A DNA stretch of 18,095 bases. Origin: Clostridium sp. CAG:413. Its GTDB lineage: Bacteria > Bacillota > Clostridia > Oscillospirales > Acutalibacteraceae. The notes below the pieces were generated by a model, which had not been told where the DNA came from, searched no databases, and worked only from the letters and a program-made list of their open reading frames with translations. Location: contig FR888230.1 in NCBI GenBank assembly GCA_000431775.1, positions 166,119 through 184,213 of the forward strand, written 5' to 3'. Shown here piece by piece: positions 8,163-15,648 of the stretch. The stretch's first letter is position 1, and every line of letters starts with the position of its first letter. The position numbers and the translations under genes are program-made.

Positions 8163-8191
8163 TTGATTTTTCTGCTGATATCTGTTAAAAT
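8163..8191 (+). promoter_or_regulatory. Sigma-A-type promoter for the BIG2/DUF4474 gene
   Basis: A -35 ttgatt (8163-8168) and -10 taaaat (8186-8191) are separated by exactly 17 bp. The promoter lies just after the mnmE terminator and about 28 bp before the start codon, leaving room for a short leader with a gaggagg ribosome site at 8206-8212. Confidence 0.65.
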
Positions 8192-8219
8192 GGTAAAAAA
8201 TTCTTGAGGAGGATAACAA

Positions 8220-9434
8220 ATGAAGAAACCCCTTTCAAGGGCGCTTGCCCTGCTTTTTGCGGCAATTTTAGCTTTCTCCTGCATTCTCCCCTGCACCGCC
8301 GCTTTTATTGATGATGATATCGCTCTGCTTGCCGAGAGCGGCGACGGCGAATCTGTCGACCCTGAGAACCCGGAAACCCCCGATCAGCCTAAGCCCCCCG
8401 CCGCCGAGCCGAAGCTCGAGGTCACCTCTGAGAGCCTCTCGGTATTTGTCGGCAAGAAGCTCCAGCTCACCGCGACCGTCACCGGCGTTGACGCGCAGCC
8501 TAAGATCGAGTGGTACACCATGGACGGCAACATCGCCTCAGTCGACCAAAACGGCCTTGTCTCCACAAAAAAGACCGGCAGAGTTGAGATAGTCGCTAAG
8601 ACCACCGTCAACGGCAAGGAGCTGAGCGACGGCTTCATCGTGAACGTCGTCACCCGCAGCAACCCCGTCAAAAATCTGCTTGAGAAAAAGCAGGTGCTCA
8701 GCTACAAATACAGCTACACCGACGACTACTACTACACCAACGACAAGAACTGCTGGCAGCATAACTTCGGCTTCGCCAAATTCTACGACATCGTCGCCCC
8801 CTATGTGCTGCTCGAATACGACTATGTCAGAGTTTATTTCACCTATGACAATAAGGATTGGATGATCCAGATGTGGAAGGGTCAGTACGGTCTGCTCTTC
8901 TTCGGCAGCGAAATGGGCATATATCGCAAGGATTCCTCCGACAAGGCACCCGGCCTCTTCACCTTCTACGGCTGCCCGAATGAGGACGAATGGATAAAGA
9001 TGGAGATGACCCTCTATCACGACGAAACGGGCAACGGCAACTATGTGCGCCAGCTCACAAGAGACTACGGCGACTATTGGTGGTGCACCGGCTTCAAGCC
9101 CGGCCACCTGCGCCGCGAAGAGCCCGCCAAGGAGCTTAGAATGACCGGCCGCCTGACTCTCAAGAATCAGGAAATGACCGATCTCTTCATCGAGGGTCTC
9201 AAGAAATGCGGCTTTAAGCAGACCGAAAATGCCGAAAAGATAGGTCTTGACCAGTTTCACGTGGACGGCACGGATATCCGCCTTTGCTGGCAGAATATCT
9301 CCGACGCCGAGAACACCATGCCCATCAAGATAACCGCGGGCGCAATGATAGCGGTCAGCATCCTCTCCTTCTTCCTGCTCATCATGGTGATGTTCGGCAT
9401 GTTCGCAATGCTTGCGTTCATCTTCTTCATCTGA
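8220..9434 (+). CDS. Secreted BIG2 (Ig-like) + DUF4474 protein with C-terminal membrane segment
   Basis: This 404-residue protein begins with a signal peptide (MKKPLSRALALLFAAILAFS, likely cleaved near residue 28). An acidic Pro/Glu-rich linker of about 25 residues follows. Residues about 62-143 form a BIG2-type Ig-like domain, with LSVFVGKKLQLTATV, WYTMDGNIASVDQNGLV and KTGRVEIVAKT. Residues about 160-365 I recognise as DUF4474-like, from WQHNFGFAKFYDIVAPYVLL, VRVYFTYDNKDWMIQMWKGQ, YWWCTGFKPGHL and a C-terminal FIEGLKKCGF/DIRLCW pattern. The last 34 residues are very hydrophobic (IAVSILSFFLLIMVMFGMFA) and end without a charged tail, so the protein is probably membrane-anchored and exposed outside. 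DUF4474 has no known activity. It has its own promoter and is closed by terminators on both sides, so it is monocistronic. Confidence 0.8.
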   Translation: MKKPLSRALALLFAAILAFSCILPCTAAFIDDDIALLAESGDGESVDPENPETPDQPKPPAAEPKLEVTSESLSVFVGKKLQLTATVTGVDAQPKIEWYTMDGNIASVDQNGLVSTKKTGRVEIVAKTTVNGKELSDGFIVNVVTRSNPVKNLLEKKQVLSYKYSYTDDYYYTNDKNCWQHNFGFAKFYDIVAPYVLLEYDYVRVYFTYDNKDWMIQMWKGQYGLLFFGSEMGIYRKDSSDKAPGLFTFYGCPNEDEWIKMEMTLYHDETGNGNYVRQLTRDYGDYWWCTGFKPGHLRREEPAKELRMTGRLTLKNQEMTDLFIEGLKKCGFKQTENAEKIGLDQFHVDGTDIRLCWQNISDAENTMPIKITAGAMIAVSILSFFLLIMVMFGMFAMLAFIFFI

Positions 9435-9453
9435 TAAACAACCGATAAAAATA

Positions 9454-9481
9454 CGGAGCTATGACTTTCGCCATAGCTCCG
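9454..9481. terminator. Bidirectional terminator between convergent genes
   Basis: A perfect 10-bp stem cggagctatg/catagctccg (9454-9463 with 9472-9481) has an 8-base loop. It is followed by tttt on the plus strand and flanked by an A run on its other side that gives a T run on the minus strand. It can therefore end both the BIG2/DUF4474 gene and fucI. Confidence 0.85.
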
Positions 9482-9497
9482 TTTTGTTGTTTATTGA

Positions 9498-11297
9498 TTA
9501 TTTGTAAAGCGGGCCGTAGTTCTCGCAGGCTCTGAAATCAGCGCCCTCGAGATCCTTGGTGCCGAATGCGCCCCAGCAAGCGGGACGGAATATCTTCTCC
9601 TCGGGCACGTTGTGCATTGCGACGGGTATTCTCAGCATGGAAGCCATGGTGATGATATCCGCGCCGATGTGGCCGTAGGAGATAGCGCCGTGGTTTGCGC
9701 CCCAGTTATTCATCATGTCGTATGCCGACTTGAATGCAAGGGAGCTGCCGTCGCATCTGGGAGCGAACCAGGTGCAGGGCCAGGTGTAGTCGGTTCTCTT
9801 CCAGAGAATGTCGGAGACCTCGTCGGGCAGGTTGACAGTCCAGCCCTCTGCTATCTGAAGAACGGGGCCGAGACCCTTGACGATATTGAGACGGATCATC
9901 GTAGCGGGCATCTGAGCTCTGGTCAGGAAGCGGGAGGAGAATCCGCCGCCTCTGAAGTAGCCGTTATCCGCTGCGTTCCAGGTGGTGGCGGCAAGCATCT
10001 TCTCGATGTCGCCGTCGGTCACGTCATACCAGGGCTTGATAACGCCGTTGCCGTCTGCGTCCTTGACCTCGCCGCAAGCGTCGAGGCAGCAAGCGCCGGA
10101 ATTGATCAGGTGGATAAATCCGCCCGCATCCTTTGCAACGCCCTCGATATCATAGCCGGTGACTCTCTTGACGGAGTCCGCGCTCCAATAGGTGCGCACG
10201 TCGGCGAACATCTGAGGCCTGTTGGTGAGCAGCTTCATAAAGAGCATACCGATGCCGTTGAGGGTATCGTTCTCGGTGGCGAGGACGTAAGGCTCTCTTG
10301 CGCCGTTCCAGTCAAACGAAGTGTTGAGCATAGCCTCGGCAAAGTCGGCGTTGGGATAGAAATCCGTCCACTGACGCTGACCCTGGAAGCCCGCGACGAT
10401 GGCGTTGTGGCCGACCATCTCCTCCTCACGACCCTCGGGCAGCTTGCTGTTGCCGTTCATGAGATCCTTGATGATGCACATCATCTTGACAGTGAATTCC
10501 CAATCCTTTTCCTTCTGCTCGTCGCTCTTTCTGACGAATTCGGGGTTCTTGTCGAAGCCCTCTTTGCACTTCTCCTTAGTCCACTTGAGCGCCTTTTGGA
10601 ATTCCTCCTCGTCATAGATGCCCTCGGTCATCCTGCGGATGATCTCGACCTCGTCGACGGACTCAACTCTCATGCCGAGGTATTCCTCGATGAACTCAGG
10701 GTTGATGGTGGAGCCTGCGATGCCCATACAGATGGAGCCTATCTGGAGATAGGATTTGCCTCTCATCGTGGCGGCGGCGACAGCGGCTCTGGCGAAGCGG
10801 AGCAGCTTCTCCTTAACGTCGGCGGGCATATTCATGTCGTCGGCGTCAAGCACGTCCTTGCCGTAGATGCCGAATGCGGGCAGGCCCTTCTGAGCGTGTG
10901 CTGCGAGCACGCTTGCAAGATAAACGGCGCCGGGTCTCTCGGTAGCGTTGAAGCCCCAAACGCCCTTGATGGTGTTCTTATCCATATCCATCGTCTCGGA
11001 GCCGTAGCACCAGCAGGGAGTGACGGAAAGAGTGATATCCACGCCCTCTTTTTTGAACTGAGCGGCGCAGGCGGCTGCCTCGGCAACTCTGCCGATGGTG
11101 GTGTCGGAGATAACGACCTTGACGGGCTCGCCGTTTGAGTATCTGATATTCTCCTCAAAGAGCTTCTTGGCCGCAAGAGCCATGCCCATGGTCTGCTCCT
11201 CGAGCGACTGACGAACACCCAGAGGACCTCTCCTCGCATCAATGATGGGGCGAATGCCTATCACAGGGTAATCGCCGATAAGTCTGCTTTTTGCCAT
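9498..11297 (-). CDS. fucI: L-fucose isomerase FucI
   Basis: FucI converts L-fucose to L-fuculose (and often D-arabinose to D-ribulose) in the cytoplasm, using a divalent metal, usually Mn2+. The 599-residue protein matches the family along its whole length. Visible blocks are [85 protein letters not shown] and the terminal ENYGPLYK. The metal ligands known from E. coli FucI (Glu337, Asp361, His528) correspond to E342 (ATEND), D366 (ADVRTY) and H543 (GHIGAD). The ribosome site gaaaggaag precedes the ATG. The gene is last in the fucU-kinase-fucI series but is separated from the kinase by 497 bp, so it may have its own promoter. Dependence on Mn2+ is interesting beside a Mn2+ riboswitch on the same strand, but this may be chance. 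Confidence 0.97.
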   Translation of the reverse strand: MAKSRLIGDYPVIGIRPIIDARRGPLGVRQSLEEQTMGMALAAKKLFEENIRYSNGEPVKVVISDTTIGRVAEAAACAAQFKKEGVDITLSVTPCWCYGSETMDMDKNTIKGVWGFNATERPGAVYLASVLAAHAQKGLPAFGIYGKDVLDADDMNMPADVKEKLLRFARAAVAAATMRGKSYLQIGSICMGIAGSTINPEFIEEYLGMRVESVDEVEIIRRMTEGIYDEEEFQKALKWTKEKCKEGFDKNPEFVRKSDEQKEKDWEFTVKMMCIIKDLMNGNSKLPEGREEEMVGHNAIVAGFQGQRQWTDFYPNADFAEAMLNTSFDWNGAREPYVLATENDTLNGIGMLFMKLLTNRPQMFADVRTYWSADSVKRVTGYDIEGVAKDAGGFIHLINSGACCLDACGEVKDADGNGVIKPWYDVTDGDIEKMLAATTWNAADNGYFRGGGFSSRFLTRAQMPATMIRLNIVKGLGPVLQIAEGWTVNLPDEVSDILWKRTDYTWPCTWFAPRCDGSSLAFKSAYDMMNNWGANHGAISYGHIGADIITMASMLRIPVAMHNVPEEKIFRPACWGAFGTKDLEGADFRACENYGPLYK

Positions 11298-11319
11298 GAT
11301 TTTTTCTTCCTTTCTGTGT

Positions 11320-11349
11320 ATTGTAGGGTTAGTTTATTTTTTTACTTAA
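11320..11349 (-). promoter_or_regulatory. Possible weak promoter for fucI
   Basis: Read on the minus strand, a -10 tacaat (11325-11320) lies 18 bp after a poor -35 ttaagt (11349-11344), in an A-rich stretch between the repeat and fucI. The leader would be only about 15 bases. The long gap after the kinase gene makes a separate promoter reasonable, but the match is weak. Confidence 0.25.
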
Positions 11350-11362
11350 TAGCGGTCCTCAC

Positions 11363-11498
11363 GCCTCCCTCTGACGAGGGAGGTGGCTTTGCGTGAGCAA
11401 AGACGGAGGGAGAGAAGATAAACATCTAAATCTTTGCCGAAAACCGCAAAGCGGTCTCTCCCTCAGCCCTTCGGGCAGCTCCCTCGTCAGAGGGAGCC
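11363..11498. repeat. Palindromic MITE-like repeat element between the kinase gene and fucI
   Basis: This 136-bp element has near-identical inverted ends: the first ~20 bases (from gcctccctctgacgaggga) match the reverse complement of the last ~20 at about 18 positions. Each end is itself a hairpin: cctccctc/gagggagg at 11364-11383 and gctccctc/gagggagc at 11478-11497, each with a 4-base loop. Next inward come ctttg-cgtgag-caaag on the left and gccc-ttc-gggc on the right, then a gagggagaga/tctctccctc pair (about 11406-11415 with 11455-11464). An accgc-aaa-gcggt hairpin lies at about 11442-11454. The whole can fold into a multi-branched cruciform or RNA. It contains no ORF of note. From memory, similar repeats occur in many copies in Oscillospiraceae genomes; copy number cannot be checked here. 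Confidence 0.75.
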
Positions 11499-11504
11499 GA
11501 GAAA

Positions 11505-11751
11505 CTATTCGGCAATGATCTGATTTACAACGCTGTCGCTGTGATCGCATATTTCCGCAAAATTATCGTCTATTTCATTATTGGGAATACGCAAAACAGT
11601 CAGGTTCAAGTTTTCAAGCCGCTCCGTGCGAATCCTGTCATTAATTGCTTCGTTTCTATTATAGTGCTGCGAACCGTCAAGTTCAATAACAAGTCCCGCT
11701 TTTGCGAAGTGTTTTTGCCAAAGGAATATTTGATTTGCTGTACGGTCTCAT
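11505..11751 (-). pseudogene. Remnant of a DUF559 (endonuclease-like) gene with internal deletion and frameshift
   Basis: On the minus strand an ATG at 11751 opens MRPYSKSNIPLAKTLRK, which resembles the N-terminus of small DUF559 proteins. At about 11700 the frame breaks, and one base out of phase the sequence continues as KAGLVIELDGSQHYNRNEA, then RTERLENLNLTVLRIPNNE, and ends ICDHSDSVVNQIIAE with a TAG at 11507-11505. The GLVIELDGSQHY core and the LTVLRIPNNEI motif are characteristic of DUF559, a family related to very short patch repair-type nucleases. The middle part normally found between the RK motif and this core (roughly 40 residues including the LWYxFL and DFYC motifs) is missing. 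So this is a decayed gene with a deletion that also shifts the frame. The palindromic repeat begins 6 bp after its stop. Confidence 0.75.
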
Positions 11752-11794
11752 ATCTGCACATTCCTCGGCAAACCATTCTCTTTTCGGCTTTTTC

Positions 11795-13264
11795 TCACTT
11801 CACAACCTTTAAGAATCTCTCATAGGCGGTCGACCATGAGGCGGGGTCATGGGGGAGATATTCGGCGGTGTTTTCGCTGTTGCGGACTATGCGCCTTGCC
11901 TCGGCGATGCTGTCGATCGCGCCCCCGGCGATGAGCTGCACAGCGATATTGCCGAGCACGGTCGCCTCGATGGGGCCTGCGACGACCTTGCGGTCACAGG
12001 AGGAGGCGGTCATCGAGCAGAGCAGCGTATCCTTGACGCCGCCGCCGATAACATGTATGGCGGGGTAGGTCTTGCCCGTGCAGTCCTCGAGCTTCTCAAG
12101 GGTCAGGCGATACTTCATTGCAAGGCTCTCATAGATGCAACGCATTATCTCGCCCACGCTCTCGGGGACGGGCTGACCTGTCTTACGGCAGAATTCCCTT
12201 ACCCTGCCCGGGATATCGCCGTGCGGGACGAATTCGGGGGCGTCGGGGTCGATGAAGCACTTGAAAGGCTCCGCGGCGAGGGCGAGCTTCTCAAGGTCGG
12301 CGTAGGAATAATCGCTGCCGTTTCTGTTCCAATGGCGGCGGCTCTCCTGAATGAGCCACAGCCCGATTATATTCTTGAGGAAGCCGACGCTGCCGCCGTA
12401 GCCGCCCTCGTTGGTGACGTTCATGGCGAGCGACTTCTCGTTGACTATCGGGGCTTCAAGCTCCGTGCCGAAGAGCGACCATGTGCCGCTCGAGAGGAAG
12501 GCGAAGTCGCCGCTCTCGCAAGGGACAGCGGTTATCGCGCTCTGAGTATCGTGGCCGCAGACGCTGATAACCTTGGCGGCGGGCACTCCGCACTCGTCGC
12601 AGATATCCTCGCGCAGCGTGCCGAGCACCGAGCCGGAGGGCTTGATGTCGCACAGCAGGCGTGACGGAATGCCGAGCCTGTCGAGCAGACCCGTCGCCCA
12701 CGTCTTGGTGGCGATATCCACCATCTGCGAGGTCGTGGCTATCGAATATTCGGTGGTCATATTGCCCGTGAGCATATAGCCGAAAAGGTCGGGCATAAAG
12801 AGCAGCCTATCCGCCTTTTCAAGGATATGCGGGCGGTATTTTTTGAGCGCATAGAGCTGATAAACGGTGTTAAGCTCCATGAACTGAATGCCCGTGGTGC
12901 GGTAGAATTCATCATTCGGCACGATCGCGGCGCATTCCTCGATAAGCCCCTTGGTGCGCTCGTCGCGGTAATGCACGGGGTTCTCGAGCAGGCAGCCGAA
13001 TTCGTCGATGAGGCCGAAATCAACGCCCCATGTGTCGATCCCTATGCTGTCGAAGGAGCCGAGCTGTTTCGCCTTGACGATGCCCTGCTTTATCTCGTGG
13101 AAGAGGCGCAGCACATCCCAATAGACCGTGCCGCCGACCCTGACGGGGTCGTTGGAGAAGCGGTGGACTTCATTCAGCGTTATCTTTTCGCCGTCAAACG
13201 AGCCGACTATGGCTCGGCCGCTCGACGCGCCGAAATCTATCGCAAGAACTCTCTTTTCACTCAT
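11795..13264 (-). CDS. Rhamnulokinase-family sugar kinase, probably acting as L-fuculokinase
   Basis: This 489-residue FGGY-family kinase follows the rhamnulokinase layout. It has the N-terminal ATP loop DFGASSGRAIVGSFDG (from D10), DTWGVDFGLID (77-87), VHYRDERT, and the catalytic GHDTQSAI with D239, corresponding to Asp237 of E. coli RhaB. FLSSGTWSLFG and the C-terminal adenine-binding HVIGGGVKDTLLC (from H404) complete it. Rhamnulokinase and fuculokinase do similar reactions on ketose isomers. Here the gene overlaps fucU and stands ahead of fucI, so L-fuculose is the more likely substrate; this is inference from neighbours. Its start overlaps the fucU stop by ATGA, giving translational coupling. 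The substrate aldolase is not in this window. Confidence 0.88.
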   Translation of the reverse strand: MSEKRVLAIDFGASSGRAIVGSFDGEKITLNEVHRFSNDPVRVGGTVYWDVLRLFHEIKQGIVKAKQLGSFDSIGIDTWGVDFGLIDEFGCLLENPVHYRDERTKGLIEECAAIVPNDEFYRTTGIQFMELNTVYQLYALKKYRPHILEKADRLLFMPDLFGYMLTGNMTTEYSIATTSQMVDIATKTWATGLLDRLGIPSRLLCDIKPSGSVLGTLREDICDECGVPAAKVISVCGHDTQSAITAVPCESGDFAFLSSGTWSLFGTELEAPIVNEKSLAMNVTNEGGYGGSVGFLKNIIGLWLIQESRRHWNRNGSDYSYADLEKLALAAEPFKCFIDPDAPEFVPHGDIPGRVREFCRKTGQPVPESVGEIMRCIYESLAMKYRLTLEKLEDCTGKTYPAIHVIGGGVKDTLLCSMTASSCDRKVVAGPIEATVLGNIAVQLIAGGAIDSIAEARRIVRNSENTAEYLPHDPASWSTAYERFLKVVK

Positions 13265-13686
13265 TGAATAACAACGCCCTTTTTAAGAATAATGTTGGCA
13301 TATATCGCGGTTTCGCCCGTGGCGACGACGGCATATGCCTTCTTTGCGCGCTCATAAAAAGCGAATCTCTCGACCAGCTCAAACTCCTTGTCACCCTCGT
13401 TGGCGGTGACGGTGGCTTTGTATGCCGACCATATTGGCGGGCAGTTGTCGGGGTCGCCGTTATCCATCAGGGCAACGGGGGCCTCAACATAGGTATCGAG
13501 CGGCATGAGCTTGAGAATAGCGTCGAGGATCTCGTCAACGCCGTGGCCGTCAAGGCGCACAAGGCGCTGAGCTATCGAAGCGGCGGGGAAATTGCCGTCG
13601 CCGATAACTATCTCGTCGCCGTGACCCATCTCCATAAGGATCTTGAGCAACTCGGGGGAAATGATAGGTGAAATGTTTTTAAGCAT
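13261..13686 (-). CDS. fucU: L-fucose mutarotase FucU
   Basis: FucU interconverts the alpha and beta anomers of L-fucose so that the isomerase gets its preferred form. The 141-residue protein matches E. coli FucU from the first residues (MLKNISPIISPELLKILMEM). It carries the catalytic-region GHGDEIVIGDGNFPA, with His22 and Asp30 in the RbsD/FucU fold, and the conserved VERFAFYERAKKAYAVVATGE and ILKKGV near the C-terminus. RFAFYERA separates FucU from the related ribose pyranase RbsD. An aaagga ribosome site lies about 9 bp before the ATG. The stop codon overlaps the kinase start by four bases. The gene begins 21 bp after the ABC exporter stop, so read-through from that gene is likely. Confidence 0.95.
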   Translation of the reverse strand: MLKNISPIISPELLKILMEMGHGDEIVIGDGNFPAASIAQRLVRLDGHGVDEILDAILKLMPLDTYVEAPVALMDNGDPDNCPPIWSAYKATVTANEGDKEFELVERFAFYERAKKAYAVVATGETAIYANIILKKGVVIQ

Positions 13687-13707
13687 ATTTTATTTTCCTT
13701 TCTGAGA

Positions 13708-15504
13708 TTATATAGTTGAGTACATACCGTACATTTTGCTGTAAACTCCGCCTTTTTTCATCAGCTCGTCGTGCGTGCCCTTCTCGGCCACGCCGTCCTC
13801 GGTGAGCACGACTATCTCGTCGGCGTTGCGCACCGTAGTGAGCCTGTGGGCGATGGTGAGGGTAGTCCTGCCCTCGGCAAGGCGCTCGAGCGACTGCTGC
13901 ACGAGCCTCTCACTCTCATTGTCGAGCGCCGAGGTCGCTTCGTCAAGCAGCAGCACGGGCGGATTCTTGAGAAACACCCTTGCTATTGATATCCTCTGCT
14001 TCTGACCGCCGGAGAGCTTCAGGCCGCGCTCGCCGATATATGTATCGTAGCCGTTCGGCAGTGCGCTGATGAAGTCGTGCGCCCCCGCCTGCCTGCAGGC
14101 GGTTATCATCTCGTCCTCGGTAGCGTCGGGCTTGCCGTAGATGAGGTTATCCCTTATCGTGCCCGAGAAGAGGTAGACATCCTGCGCCACAACGCCGATA
14201 TTCTTCCGCAGCGAACGGAGAGTGATATCCTTGATATTCATGCCGTCAAGCAGTATCTCGCCGCTGTCCGGCTCATAAAATCTCGGTATGAGGTTGCAAA
14301 GCGTGGTCTTGCCGCCGCCGGAGGGGCCGACAAGCGCCAGATTCTCGCCCGCCTTCAGATGCAGGTCAAGCCCGCTGAGTATCTTTTTCTCGCCCTTGAC
14401 ATAGCTGAAGGTGACGTCTCTGAACTCGATATCGCCCTTCGCTTTGCCTATCTCGACCGCGTTCTCGCTGTCGGTGATGTCGGGCTGCACATCCATTATC
14501 TCACGGAAGCGCTCGATGCCCGTAATGCCTCGGCTGAACTGCTCGCTGAAATCAACTATTGTCCTTATCGAGCCGAGCAGGGTCGAGACGAGCAGCAGGC
14601 TTGCGGCGAAGTCGCCGGGAGTTATCTCGCCGAGGTGCATGAAGTATGCGCCGACGCCGACAACGACGATATACATGATGCCGTCGATGAGCGTGACCAT
14701 AGAGTGGAAGGACGACATATACTTATGCGCCGTATTCTTGACCGATACATACTCGGCGCAGCCCTCGAGGAATTTCTCACGCTCGGTCTCCTCATTGGTA
14801 AAGGAACGCACTACCCGCACGCCGAGCAGGCTGTCCTCCAGCCTTGCGTTTATCTCGCCGACCTGGTGGCGGCTGCGGCGGAAGGCGTCGCGCATCCTGC
14901 CCCTCGACTTCTTGGTGAGTATCACCATGAACGGCATGAGGATGAATACGCAAAGGGCAAGGCGGTAATCCATCGTGGCGAAAATATAGAAGCTCGCAAA
15001 GAATTTGACAACGGTGGTGAATATCATCTCCGGGAAATGATGCGCCCACTCCGCAACGTCAAACAGGTCGGAGGTCATGCGGCTCATAAGCTGGCCGACC
15101 TTGGTGTTGTCAAAGAAATTGAACGAGAGCGTTTGCAGGTGGTCAAACATATCCGCCCGCATCTTATTCTCGATCTTAACGCCCATCACATGGCCGTGAT
15201 AGGATTTAATATATTCCGTTAAGCAGCCGAAGCCTCGCAGGACTATGTAGAAAAGGCAGACCTTGACTATCTTTTGCAGCGTCAGTGCCGCAAGGCTGCT
15301 CGTGGCGGTGTTTGTTATCTCACGCACTATGAGCGGCAGGACTATCTCGCACGCCGCGGAGAACGCCGTGCACAGCAGCACCATCGTGAGCGTGGGGATA
15401 TGCTCCTTGAGATACGGAAAAAAGCCTTTGATAAGCTCGATATTCTCTTTGAGCGAATTTTTGCGCCGTTTCTCTTCGGGCGGCTCGGGCGGCTGCGGTC
15501 TCAT
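13708..15504 (-). CDS. ABC exporter, fused membrane and ATPase domains (multidrug/lipid type)
   Basis: This 598-residue half-transporter dimerises to export drugs, lipids or peptides across the membrane. A basic N-terminus precedes a six-helix type IV ABC domain (about 35-330), with an MRADMFDHLQTLSFNFFD coupling region. The nucleotide-binding domain holds Walker A GPSGGGKT (393-400), the Q-loop Gln441, signature LSGGQ (497-501), Walker B VLLLDE (517-522) with catalytic Glu522, and the switch His553 (IAHR). All catalytic parts are intact, so it may work as a homodimer; no second half-transporter is adjacent. It is not a sugar importer, so its place before fucU is odd for a fucose operon. A good promoter lies at 15545-15573 and fucU starts only 21 bp after its stop. 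The substrate cannot be told. Confidence 0.92.
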   Translation of the reverse strand: MRPQPPEPPEEKRRKNSLKENIELIKGFFPYLKEHIPTLTMVLLCTAFSAACEIVLPLIVREITNTATSSLAALTLQKIVKVCLFYIVLRGFGCLTEYIKSYHGHVMGVKIENKMRADMFDHLQTLSFNFFDNTKVGQLMSRMTSDLFDVAEWAHHFPEMIFTTVVKFFASFYIFATMDYRLALCVFILMPFMVILTKKSRGRMRDAFRRSRHQVGEINARLEDSLLGVRVVRSFTNEETEREKFLEGCAEYVSVKNTAHKYMSSFHSMVTLIDGIMYIVVVGVGAYFMHLGEITPGDFAASLLLVSTLLGSIRTIVDFSEQFSRGITGIERFREIMDVQPDITDSENAVEIGKAKGDIEFRDVTFSYVKGEKKILSGLDLHLKAGENLALVGPSGGGKTTLCNLIPRFYEPDSGEILLDGMNIKDITLRSLRKNIGVVAQDVYLFSGTIRDNLIYGKPDATEDEMITACRQAGAHDFISALPNGYDTYIGERGLKLSGGQKQRISIARVFLKNPPVLLLDEATSALDNESERLVQQSLERLAEGRTTLTIAHRLTTVRNADEIVVLTEDGVAEKGTHDELMKKGGVYSKMYGMYSTI

Positions 15505-15544
15505 GGCAGTTCCTCTCTGTTTTAAAATAATTATATATATTTAT

Positions 15545-15573
15545 ATTATCTAACAAAAGGCGCAATTTGTAAA
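15545..15573 (-). promoter_or_regulatory. Sigma-A-type promoter for the ABC exporter (and possibly fucU-kinase)
   Basis: On the minus strand a -35 tttaca (15573-15568) and a -10 gataat (15550-15545) are separated by 17 bp in an AT-rich stretch, about 40 bp before the start codon at 15504. It lies between the mntP terminator and the exporter gene. Confidence 0.65.
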
Positions 15574-15606
15574 GCGATTTTAAAAAATTTAACAAAAACC
15601 AGGCAT

Positions 15607-15634
15607 AAAAAAGCCGCACGCCGAAGCGTGCGAC
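15607..15634 (-). terminator. Rho-independent terminator after mntP
   Basis: On the minus strand a cgcacgc/gcgtgcg stem (15632-15626 with 15621-15615) closes on a ttcg tetraloop, which is very stable, and is followed by six T. It lies 14 bp after the mntP stop and shows that mntP and the ABC exporter are separate units. Confidence 0.88.
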
Positions 15635-15648
15635 CAAAAAAGCTCTTA

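Noticed and set aside
9612..11138. A 508-codon plus-strand open frame opposite fucI
   Set aside because: It is the antisense of a fully conserved fucI. The translation shows no domain and is rich in His/Val/Gly/Asp as expected from reverse reading of biased codons; no ribosome site or promoter fits.
11363..11498. CRISPR-like or tandem-repeat reading of the palindromic region
   Set aside because: There are only two arms in inverted orientation and no regularly spaced direct repeats.
11359..11550. A 63-codon minus-strand frame across the palindromic repeat
   Set aside because: Composed mostly of repeat sequence translated into Arg/Leu/Pro-rich peptide; no ribosome site and no family resemblance.
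11541..11825. A 94-codon plus-strand frame in the kinase-fucI gap
   Set aside because: The opposite strand carries readable DUF559 motifs in the same place, so the plus frame is its shadow.
11849..12664. A 271-codon plus-strand open frame opposite the sugar kinase
   Set aside because: Antisense shadow of a conserved kinase gene; no family resemblance.
13696..13705. A tataat box between the ABC exporter stop and fucU
   Set aside because: It overlaps the exporter stop region, and no acceptable -35 lies 16-18 bp upstream. The resulting leader would be too short for the ribosome site, so I do not call a separate fucU promoter.
14077..15222. A 381-codon plus-strand open frame opposite the ABC exporter
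   Set aside because: Shadow of the exporter gene, whose catalytic motifs are all intact; no recognisable domain in the antisense reading.
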